Source of the DNA: Clostridium sp. MCC353
GTDB taxonomy: Bacteria > Bacillota > Clostridia > Lachnospirales > Lachnospiraceae
Assembly (NCBI RefSeq): GCF_018785315.1
Contig: NZ_WQPN01000132.1
Location: forward strand, 6,533 to 46,819
DNA length: 40,287 bases
Reading direction: 5' to 3'
The notes under the pieces are model-generated. The model was not told the DNA's origin and did not search any database. It saw only the letters and a program-made list of their open reading frames with translations. The position numbers were made by a program, and so were the translations under genes. Every line of letters starts with the position of its first letter. The first letter of the stretch is position 1. Positions 17,320 to 23,568 of the stretch are shown piece after piece.

Positions 17320-17400
17320 ATGCTTTTTGGATGAATCTGAGTTGGTGGTAAAGGCTGCCTGCATTCCCGTTTTGGGAGAGCAGACAGCTTTTCTTTTTTT
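17302..17400 (+). ncRNA. Candidate small RNA of about 95 nt
   Basis: The interval runs from a predicted start point just after TATAAA (17294-17299) to a terminator. It holds only tiny unsupported ORFs, including a six-codon MNLSWW at 17331 without a ribosome site. A regulatory leader RNA or a small RNA made opposite to the XRE gene is possible. Evidence is limited to promoter plus terminator. Confidence 0.35.
17354..17400 (+). terminator. Rho-independent terminator with no upstream gene
   Basis: GCTGCCTGC (17354-17362) pairs with GCAGACAGC (17380-17388), one mismatch, with an inner CCC/GGG pair. It is followed by TTTTCTTTTTTT to 17400. No coding region on the plus strand precedes it. Confidence 0.75.
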
Positions 17401-17580
17401 ATGACATGATTTATCCGCATATTTCCCCATTTTTTAATGGAAACAGGTGAAAAAGTGTTAACTCTATTCTAACAGATCAGAAGGCAGCCTGAAATTGAAA
17501 ATTATTAACCCGGGGTTTTCGGAGTTGACTGTCAGATGCGGGGGAAACCTTAATAAGTCAGGGATTTCAAGTCCAAAATC
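17401..17580. other. Non-coding spacer before the spoIIGA promoter
   Basis: AT-rich sequence with minor inverted repeats (GTTA/TAAC near 17457; TGACTGTCA near 17525). I see no ribosome site with an ORF, no RNA gene and no clear promoter in this part. Confidence 0.4.
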
Positions 17581-17656
17581 TGTAGAAAATTCCCGATGAA
17601 AATAAATGATTGCCCTACATGGTTTGACAAAATATGAAAGTTGAACTGGCTATAAT
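17581..17656 (+). promoter_or_regulatory. spoIIG-type promoter with Spo0A boxes
   Basis: TTGACA at 17624-17629 and TATAAT at 17651-17656 are 21 bp apart, too long for ordinary sigma-A use. This matches the known spoIIG design in Bacillus, where Spo0A~P rescues a ~22-bp spacer. Matches to the 0A box TGTCGAA are TGACAAA at 17625-17631, overlapping the -35, and TGTAGAA at 17581-17587. They sit about 38 and 82 bp before the expected start point, similar to the known sites. Confidence 0.72.
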
Positions 17657-17712
17657 GTACCTTAGCAGTTTAATCGACTGAGAAAATGCGCAGGGAGGTG
17701 GAAAAACGACTG

Positions 17713-18492
17713 GTGACCCATGTTTTATATATTGATGTATTGTTTCTGATTAATTTCGTTATGGACTGTCTTGTCCTCAATACATTGAGAATTATTCTCA
17801 AGGGAAATACGACCTGGGTGAGAATCGCCGCGGCCGGAGGCTTAGGTGCCCTGTGGGCATGTATTGCGGCTGCGTGGCCTGTTCTGCCTGTATTCGTGGA
17901 AATGATGATTACATGGCTGGCCGTCAGTTCCCTGATGATTAAGATTGCATTTCCGGTTCACGGCATGCGGGAACTGATCAAATATCTGGCCGGACTGTAT
18001 CTTGCGACCGTCTGTCTGGCAGGGGCGGCATATGCTTTTTACCAGCATACGCATCTCTGGATCTTTTATACCGCCTGTTCGTATTTCATTTCCATAGGGC
18101 TGTGGCGCATTTTTCTGGAAGTCAGACAGAGGATCCGCCATCTATACCCCGTCACATTGACCTATGGGGAGCAGACCAGAACCTTCAAGGCCCTGGTGGA
18201 CACCGGAAATCATTTATATGAGCCTGTGAGCCACAGGCCGGTACATATTCTGGATTACCAGGCCTGCACGGATTTCTGTGACCAGGTTCCGGGAGTTGTC
18301 TTCATCCCTTTTCAGTCAGTGGGCGGTCAGGGCATGATGCCGGGCATCTATCTGGATTCCATGGTAGTCGAAAAAGACGGAACCTATACAACTGTTCATA
18401 AGCCCTTAATAGCGATCAGCAGACAGCCTTTGTCCCCAGGCGGGGAATATCAGATGCTTTTAAATGAAGAGGAAGTCGCAGAGGGCGAATAA
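17713..18492 (+). CDS. spoIIGA: Sporulation sigma-E processing peptidase
   Basis: Membrane-embedded aspartic protease that cleaves the pro-sequence of sigma-E in the mother cell. Five hydrophobic segments fill the N-terminal ~145 residues. The C-terminal domain has the catalytic motif VDTGN with D163 (259-residue numbering). GTG 17713 restores the family N-terminus [15 protein letters not shown]. It follows GGGAGGTG at 17693-17700, although the spacing of 12 is long. An in-frame ATG at 17686 lies before that site and has none of its own. Length is below the ~300 of Bacillus. It is 22 bp ahead of sigE, its substrate gene. Confidence 0.92.
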   Translation: MTHVLYIDVLFLINFVMDCLVLNTLRIILKGNTTWVRIAAAGGLGALWACIAAAWPVLPVFVEMMITWLAVSSLMIKIAFPVHGMRELIKYLAGLYLATVCLAGAAYAFYQHTHLWIFYTACSYFISIGLWRIFLEVRQRIRHLYPVTLTYGEQTRTFKALVDTGNHLYEPVSHRPVHILDYQACTDFCDQVPGVVFIPFQSVGGQGMMPGIYLDSMVVEKDGTYTTVHKPLIAISRQPLSPGGEYQMLLNEEEVAEGE

Positions 18493-18514
18493 AACCAATA
18501 AGGAGGAGATATCC

Positions 18515-19255
18515 ATGATAATAAAAGTATCCATACCAAACCGTTTCCAGTTCAAATCCAAACCAGGGTTCACGACCCTGCTTTTCCAGAAACAGGGCGA
18601 GGTCCACTACATAGGAGGGGCAGACATACTCCCCGCTCCGCTGGACAGCCAGAATGAAGCCAGTATGATCAGTAAACTGGGAACTGAAGCAGATAAGGAA
18701 GCCAAAGCGTCCTTAATTGAACACAATCTCCGCCTGGTGGTCTACATAGCGAAGAAATTTGACAACACCAGCGTGGGAGTGGAAGATCTGATATCCATAG
18801 GAACCATCGGTTTAATCAAAGCGATCAACACCTTTAATCCCGAAAAAAACATAAAGCTGGCCACATATGCGTCCCGCTGTATCGAAAATGAAATTCTCAT
18901 GTACCTGAGGAGAAATAACAAGGTAAAAATGGAGGTTTCCATCGACGAACCGCTGAATGTGGACTGGGACGGCAATGAACTGCTCCTATCCGACATCTTA
19001 GGCACGGATGAAGACATCATCTACCGTGACATGGAAGACGAGATCGAAAAGAAACTGTTAAAAACAGCCATCAGCCGCCTTTCTCCCAGGGAGCGGAAGA
19101 TCGTGGAACTGCGTTTCGGACTGACCAACGAAGACGGCAACGAAATGACCCAGAAAGAGGTAGCCGACCTGCTGGGCATCTCCCAGTCCTATATTTCCCG
19201 TCTGGAGAAAAAGATTATGAAGCGTCTTAAAAAAGAAATTGTCCGTTTTGAATAG
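18515..19255 (+). CDS. sigE: RNA polymerase sporulation sigma factor SigE
   Basis: Early mother-cell sigma factor, made as inactive pro-sigma-E. ATG 18515 behind AAGGAGGAG gives 246 residues; an ATG at 18464 lies inside spoIIGA and lacks a ribosome site. The N-terminal ~30 residues are the pro-sequence, ending at [15 protein letters not shown], which matches the cleavage region of the family. Region 2 follows ([12 protein letters not shown] to YLRRNNK), then region 4 with an HTH ([22 protein letters not shown]). It is co-transcribed with its protease gene. Downstream is a large inverted repeat, not sigG in the same direction. Confidence 0.97.
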   Translation: MIIKVSIPNRFQFKSKPGFTTLLFQKQGEVHYIGGADILPAPLDSQNEASMISKLGTEADKEAKASLIEHNLRLVVYIAKKFDNTSVGVEDLISIGTIGLIKAINTFNPEKNIKLATYASRCIENEILMYLRRNNKVKMEVSIDEPLNVDWDGNELLLSDILGTDEDIIYRDMEDEIEKKLLKTAISRLSPRERKIVELRFGLTNEDGNEMTQKEVADLLGISQSYISRLEKKIMKRLKKEIVRFE

Positions 19256-19308
19256 GTCCGCAAAGAGCGCTTCCCGGTTCTCCGGCCGGACGCGGGAGCG
19301 GGGGCCGG

Positions 19309-19538
19309 GGGCTGGATGACCGTTTCAGCTCATGGTTGGGGCCGGGGCAGTTCTAAGGCCGAAAGGGTGGGAAATGAAGGGTACCGAGAACATTCATCGA
19401 AGAATTTCTGAAGAAATTTTCGATTCAGGTTCTCTAAATCGCTGGCTTTGAGGCCAGCGATTTCCCCTTCATTTCCCACCCTTTCAGCCTAAGAACTGCC
19501 GCCGGCCCCAACAAATCGCTGAACCAGTCATCCAGCCC
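19309..19538. repeat. 230-bp imperfect inverted repeat between sigE and sigG
   Basis: Arms at about 19309-19381 and 19465-19538 are reverse complements at roughly 85% of positions. Blocks GGGCTGGATGAC, GTTGGGGCCGG, GCAGTTCT and GAAAGGGTGGGAAATGAAGG are shared. Inside are two further hairpins: one joins GAGAAC and GTTCTC around ATCGAAGAATTTC with GAAATTTTCGAT; the other is perfect, AAATCGCTGGC with GCCAGCGATTT (19436-19463). There is no ORF. It occupies most of the 326-bp gap between two convergent genes. Its design is like the element at 15.6 kb but with little shared sequence. Probably a two-way terminator or a decayed mobile element. Confidence 0.85.
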
Positions 19539-19581
19539 TCGTCCCCCGTCATCCCTTCCTTTTGGGCGTCCCTTTCACCAA

Positions 19582-20358
19582 TCAATTAAGGTAATTCCTC
19601 ATACTCTTCAAAGCATTTTTTTCGAGGCGGCTCACTTGGGCCTGGCTGATATTGATTTCTTCGGCTACTTCGGTCTGGGTTTTGCCTTCGAAAAAGCGCA
19701 TGTCTATGATGTGGCGTTCGCGCTCGGGAAGGCGTTTCATGGCTTCGCCCAGGGAAATGTCCTCCACCCAGTTTTCTTCCAGATTCTTTTTATCGCTGAT
19801 CTGGTCCATGACGTAAAGAGGGTCGCCGCCATCAGTGTAAACCGGTTCGTACAGGCTGACAGGGGTTTGGATCGCGTCCAGGGCATAGGTCACCTCTTCT
19901 TTGCTCACGCCTATTTCATCTGCGATTTCCATAATGGTAGGCTCCTTCAGATTCTTTTTCATGAGGCCTTCTTTGGCGTAGATGGCCTTGTAGGCGGTAT
20001 CCCGCAGAGAACGGCTGACGCGGATTGAATTGTTATCTCTTAAATAACGGCGTACTTCACCTAAAATCATAGGAACCGCATAGGTGGAAAAGCGCACGTT
20101 CTGTGTGATATCAAAATTATCAATGGCTTTGATTAAGCCGATGCAGCCGATCTGGAACAGGTCGTCCACATTTTCATTGCTGCTGGAAAAACGCTGTATT
20201 ACGCTAAGTACCAGTCTTAAATTCCCTTTAATGTATTGTTCTCTGGCTTCTTTGTCACCGTCCAGGATTCGTTTGAATAACGCTTCTTTTTCATCGTTGC
20301 TCAATAGTGGTAATTTTGCAGTATTAACACCGCAGATTTCTACTTTGTATACAGGCAT
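19582..20358 (-). CDS. sigG: RNA polymerase sporulation sigma factor SigG
   Basis: Late forespore-specific sigma factor, 258 residues. The N-terminus MPVYKVEICGVNTAKLPLL is the typical SigG gin-binding region. Region 2 is GNLRLVLSVIQRF to YLRDNNSIRVSRSL, and region 4 has the HTH TQTEVAEEINISQAQVSRLEK. The ATG at 20358 is seven bases after GGAGG on the minus strand. In Bacillus and many clostridia sigG follows sigE on the same strand; here it is inverted and faces sigE. No confident SigF/SigG-type promoter was found by eye. coaX lies 110 bp upstream on the same strand. Confidence 0.95.
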   Translation of the reverse strand: MPVYKVEICGVNTAKLPLLSNDEKEALFKRILDGDKEAREQYIKGNLRLVLSVIQRFSSSNENVDDLFQIGCIGLIKAIDNFDITQNVRFSTYAVPMILGEVRRYLRDNNSIRVSRSLRDTAYKAIYAKEGLMKKNLKEPTIMEIADEIGVSKEEVTYALDAIQTPVSLYEPVYTDGGDPLYVMDQISDKKNLEENWVEDISLGEAMKRLPERERHIIDMRFFEGKTQTEVAEEINISQAQVSRLEKNALKSMRNYLN

Positions 20359-20371
20359 ATCCTTACCTCCG

Positions 20372-20408
20372 CATCATTCATTTTGGTTAAACCTATACAT
20401 GAATGATG
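20372..20408. promoter_or_regulatory. Inverted repeat in the sigG leader
   Basis: CATCATTCAT (20372-20381) and ATGAATGATG (20399-20408) are perfect 10-bp arms around a 17-bp loop. The inner arm ends two bases from the sigG ribosome site (20366-20370). It could be an operator or an RNA hairpin that affects sigG translation. Confidence 0.45.
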
Positions 20409-20468
20409 TACACGGAGATCAGGTTTTATACTGTCTGAGGCAGAAAATAAATTACCAGTTTTTTCTTA

Positions 20469-21233
20469 CTATTTATTTTTCTTAAATAAAATGAGCAACC
20501 CCTTTAATAATAAAGATTCATCATATATAATCTTATGTTTACACAACGGAGTGACAAACCGGGAAAGGCCGCCTGTGGCTAAAACTGTGGCTGGCTGGCC
20601 CAGTTCTGATTCCATCCGTTCGATGATGCCGTCGATCATTCCGGCGTTGCCGTACATGATGCCGCTCCTCATACAGTCGATGGTATTTTTCCCAATGACT
20701 TTCTGCGGGATTTCCAGGCTGATCTGAGGAAGCTGGGCCGTTTTGCTGCTTAGGGTCTCCAGGGAAATTTTAAGGCCCGGTAAAATGACCCCGCCGATGT
20801 AGTTGCCTGCCGGGTCCACAACACACATGGTGGTGGCGGTTCCCATATCTATGATAATGATCGGACAGGGATATTCATTGATGGCGGCAACGGAATCCAC
20901 GATTAAATCGCTTCCCACGTTGCGGGGATTGTCCATTATGATGTTAAGGCCGGTTTTCATGCCTGGGCCTACGATCATAGGCCGCATTCCGCAGATTTTA
21001 TTGACTGCGGAAGAAATGGCCGCGTTTAACGGCGGGACAACGGAAGAGAGGATGGCTCCTTCTATGGTCCGCGGGTCGATCTGATGGATTTCAAAAATAT
21101 TTTTAAAATTAATGGCATATTCCAATGCTGTCTTTACATGAGTGGTGGTGATGCGCTCTACAAAATATGTTTTTTCGTCATCGATACCTCCGATTACGAT
21201 ATTCGTATTGCCCATGTCGATTGCTAAAATCAT
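20469..21233 (-). CDS. coaX: Type III pantothenate kinase
   Basis: Phosphorylates pantothenate, the first step of coenzyme A synthesis. At 254 residues it is an ASKHA-fold kinase with DMGNTNIVIGG near residues 5-15 (phosphate loop) and DMGTATT near 130. GPGMKTGL and GGVILPGLKISLETLSSKTAQLP are typical of CoaX rather than CoaA. The ATG at 21233 follows GAAAGGAG. It is divergent from coaBC, which carries the next two steps of the pathway. The gene and sigG downstream are on the same strand, so read-through is possible. Confidence 0.96.
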   Translation of the reverse strand: MILAIDMGNTNIVIGGIDDEKTYFVERITTTHVKTALEYAINFKNIFEIHQIDPRTIEGAILSSVVPPLNAAISSAVNKICGMRPMIVGPGMKTGLNIIMDNPRNVGSDLIVDSVAAINEYPCPIIIIDMGTATTMCVVDPAGNYIGGVILPGLKISLETLSSKTAQLPQISLEIPQKVIGKNTIDCMRSGIMYGNAGMIDGIIERMESELGQPATVLATGGLSRFVTPLCKHKIIYDESLLLKGLLILFKKNK

Positions 21234-21244
21234 GGTTTGACTCC

Positions 21245-21273
21245 TTTCAATTGTCTTCTGGATATGCTATAAT
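21245..21273 (+). promoter_or_regulatory. Extended -10 promoter of coaBC
   Basis: TATAAT at 21268-21273 is preceded by TGC, forming an extended -10. A weak TTTCAA lies 17 bp upstream at 21245-21250. The leader to coaBC is about 100 nt. Confidence 0.55.
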
Positions 21274-21383
21274 CCTACCATACTTTTTTTTAGAACACAA
21301 CGCAGAGAGAGTTTCCGGTTAGCGGCTTTTTTGATGCTTAGAGGATACGGAAAATCCCAGTATAGACGGAATGGAGGAGAATG

Positions 21384-22586
21384 ATGTTAAAAGGCAGAAC
21401 TGTAGTTTTAGGTGTATCAGGCGGGATTGCCGCTTATAAGATTGCCAGCCTGGCCAGCATGCTTAAAAAACAGCATGCGGATGTGCAGGTGATCATGACC
21501 CGCAATGCCACTAATTTTATAAATCCCATAACATTTGAATCGCTGACAGGGAATAAATGTCTGGTGGATACCTTTGACAGGAATTTTCAGCACAATGTGG
21601 AGCATGTGGCCCTTGCGAAGAGGGCGGATATTTTCATGGCGGCCCCGGCCACGGCCAATGTGATCGCAAAGCTGGCTCATGGGCTTGCGGATGATATGCT
21701 GACCACAACCGCATTGGCATGCAGGTGTAAGAAGATCGTTGTGCCGGCCATGAATACCAATATGTATGTGAACCCGGTGGTTCAGGATAATCTGGATATA
21801 TGCAGGAAATACGGCATGGAAGTGGTGGAACCGGCGGTTGGTTATCTGGCCTGCGGCGATACCGGGGCCGGGAAGATGCCGGAGCCGGAGGAACTGTTCG
21901 ACCACATCATCCAGGAACTGGCCTTTGAAAAGGATCTGGCGGGAAAGAAGATCCTGGTGACCGCCGGACCGACCAGAGAGGCGGTTGATCCTGTCCGCTT
22001 CATCACCAACCACTCTACCGGAAAGATGGGATATGCCATTGCGGAGGCGGCGGCCAGAAGAGGAGCTGAGGTAACCCTTGTCAGCGGCCCGGTTTCCCTG
22101 CCGGAGCTCAGGTTTGTGAAGACAGTGCATATAACCAGCGCCAGGGAGATGTTTGAGGCTGTGACGGATGTGAGCGCCGGACAGGATATCATCATCAAGG
22201 CGGCAGCGGTGGCGGACTACAGGCCCGCCCATGTTGGCACGGAAAAGACGAAGAAAACCGACGGAGATATGAGCATAGAGCTGGAGCGGACCGACGATAT
22301 CCTGGCATACTTAGGCTCTCACCGCAGAGAAGGCCAGTTTTTATGCGGCTTTTCCATGGAGACCCAGAATATGCTGGAGAATTCGGCCAAGAAGCTGGAG
22401 AAGAAGCACATCGACATGGTTGTGGCCAATAACTTAAAGGTGGAGGGGGCCGGATTCGGCACGGATACCAATGTGGTGACTTTGATAACCAGGGATTCCG
22501 TCACGGAACTTGAAAAGATGAGCAAGCAGGAGGCAGCCCACCAGATTCTTACGGTAATTAAAGAGATGACCGAAAAAACAGATTAA
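21384..22586 (+). CDS. coaBC: Bifunctional CoaBC (phosphopantothenoylcysteine synthetase/decarboxylase)
   Basis: Fused enzyme that joins cysteine to 4'-phosphopantothenate (CoaB) and decarboxylates the product (CoaC, FMN-dependent). ATG 21384 lies five bases after GGAGGAG and gives 400 residues; ATG 21381 is also in frame. The CoaC half (1-~185) has catalytic H74 in NVEHVALAKRAD, the PAMN substrate motif near 121-124, and the redox cysteine C157 in ACGDTGAGKM. The CoaB half begins at KKILVTAGPTRE and has IKAAAVADYRP with the catalytic lysine region. The last codons and stop fall inside the first unit of a 13-bp tandem repeat. Confidence 0.97.
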   Translation: MLKGRTVVLGVSGGIAAYKIASLASMLKKQHADVQVIMTRNATNFINPITFESLTGNKCLVDTFDRNFQHNVEHVALAKRADIFMAAPATANVIAKLAHGLADDMLTTTALACRCKKIVVPAMNTNMYVNPVVQDNLDICRKYGMEVVEPAVGYLACGDTGAGKMPEPEELFDHIIQELAFEKDLAGKKILVTAGPTREAVDPVRFITNHSTGKMGYAIAEAAARRGAEVTLVSGPVSLPELRFVKTVHITSAREMFEAVTDVSAGQDIIIKAAAVADYRPAHVGTEKTKKTDGDMSIELERTDDILAYLGSHRREGQFLCGFSMETQNMLENSAKKLEKKHIDMVVANNLKVEGAGFGTDTNVVTLITRDSVTELEKMSKQEAAHQILTVIKEMTEKTD

Positions 22587-22646
22587 TAAAACAGATCAAT
22601 AAAACAGATCAATAAAACAGATCAATAAAACAGATCAATAAAACAG
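22578..22646 (+). repeat. 13-bp tandem repeat, five units
   Basis: ACAGATTAATAAA at 22578-22590 is followed by four identical ACAGATCAATAAA units to 22642 and a partial ACAG. Unit 1 carries the coaBC stop codon and differs at one base. Copies 2-5 are non-coding. Strand slippage is the likely origin. Copy number would be expected to vary between strains. Confidence 0.95.
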
Positions 22647-22728
22647 CCGGATTGGTATAGGCATTTTTCAAATTCTGCCTGATTTTTAGGCATTTGCGAT
22701 GATTGCCCATACCAATCCGGCTGTTTTT
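22643..22728. terminator. Bidirectional terminator between coaBC and the TetR-type gene
   Basis: A 21-bp stem pairs 22643-22663 with 22704-22724 with one mismatch. T runs flank it on both strands (TTTTT ending at 22728; AAAA before 22643). An inner hairpin TGCCT/AGGCA is at 22676-22692. It serves two convergent genes. Confidence 0.85.
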
Positions 22729-22786
22729 GCCCTAAGATGGAAAAAGAGAGAAAATGATAATGAGAGCGGAAATGGAGCAGGAGGAA

Positions 22787-23332
22787 TCATAAGAACAGTT
22801 TCTGTTCCTGCACCAGATGTATGATCTCAGCCATCTTACGGGGATCTTTTTTCATGCCGAACGCCACCCAGTCGCAGATGATACCGATGACTGCGTGGCT
22901 GTAGAACCGCGCCACCATCTCCCTGTTTTCCCAGCTCAGGCCCAGACGGTCATAGTGGTCTGCGCCGCTTTGAATGAAGAATTCTTTAAAATAAGTTTCC
23001 AGAATCCCGACGAAGGAGCCCTGGCGGTTTTGTCCGGATTTAAGGGCATTGCCGTAGAATTCCGGTTCCAGGCGCATGAGTTCACAGAGGGTTACCGCGC
23101 TTTCCGGCCAGTTGCCCAGCCTCATATAAGGATCCAGAGACGGTTTGACCTCGTGGATGAAGATCCATTCCAGAATTTCGTATTTATCCTTGAAATGATA
23201 GTAGAAGGTGTTGCGGTTTAAGCCGCAGGCATTTGTGATGTCGCTGGTGGATATTTTTTCTATGGGCCGTTTTTTGAGCAGTGTCTTGGCGGCGGTGACG
23301 ATTGAAGTTTTTGTGATTTCGGAACTGGACAT
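22787..23332 (-). CDS. TetR/AcrR-family regulator
   Basis: A 181-residue one-component regulator. The N-terminal HTH (KISTSDITNACGLNRNTFYYHFKDKYEILEWIF, near residues 26-58) is clear TetR type. The C-terminal region, with FYSHAVIGIICDWVAFGMKKDP, is of the TetR group seen in DhaS-like and related Firmicute regulators. Ligand unknown. It is divergent from the alkylsulfatase gene across a 236-bp gap that holds several inverted repeats, so that gene is its likeliest target. No confident promoter was found. Confidence 0.85.
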   Translation of the reverse strand: MSSSEITKTSIVTAAKTLLKKRPIEKISTSDITNACGLNRNTFYYHFKDKYEILEWIFIHEVKPSLDPYMRLGNWPESAVTLCELMRLEPEFYGNALKSGQNRQGSFVGILETYFKEFFIQSGADHYDRLGLSWENREMVARFYSHAVIGIICDWVAFGMKKDPRKMAEIIHLVQEQKLFL

Positions 23333-23405
23333 TTCTTTTCTCCCGGGGCGGTTCTGCCGCCGTTATTTTACATTTATTTATCGATAGCTGTTCTGGGGGG
23401 CGTAT

Positions 23406-23434
23406 CTTCTTGAACGGGAAAGCCGGTCAAGAAG
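23406..23434. promoter_or_regulatory. Inverted repeat in the TetR-alkylsulfatase gap, candidate operator
   Basis: CTTCTTGA (23406-23413) pairs perfectly with TCAAGAAG (23427-23434), with an inner CGG/CCG pair and a 5-nt centre. It is nearer the TetR-type gene. An operator for that regulator or a leader hairpin are both possible. A second repeat, AAAATCCC/GGGATTTT, lies at 23473-23501. Confidence 0.45.
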
Positions 23435-23505
23435 CATCGGATGTCCTGAACTGTTATGTTTATTTTATCAACAAAATCCCTCTGTCACAAGTGGGGATTT
23501 TACAT

Positions 23506-23534
23506 GAACGGTTCAGACCTGTCTGAACCGTTGC
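23506..23534. repeat. 30-bp palindromic element, copy A
   Basis: Arms AACGGTTCAGA (23507-23517) and TCTGAACCGTT (23522-23532) are perfect around CCTG. It lies 35 bp ahead of the alkylsulfatase start. Member of a four-copy family with those at 27306, 27877 and 30449. Confidence 0.85.
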
Positions 23535-23568
23535 GATTTTATCATTTCAGCCGATAGGAGGAATTTAT

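Noticed and set aside
17331-17400. Trp attenuator: MNLSWW leader peptide before a terminator
   Set aside because: No ribosome site, and the next genes are spoIIGA and sigE, not tryptophan genes. Two adjacent TGG codons can occur by chance.
15628-19538. Insertion sequences with transposase
   Set aside because: The inverted repeats contain no transposase frame, and no flanking target duplication was seen by eye.
21417-22232. Minus-strand ORF of 271 codons under coaBC
   Set aside because: Shadow of coaBC: rich in His, Arg and Gly as expected from antisense codons, with no start signal or family likeness.
22578-22646. Possible CRISPR array
   Set aside because: Units are 13 bp and directly abutting, with no spacers and no cas genes; a simple tandem repeat.
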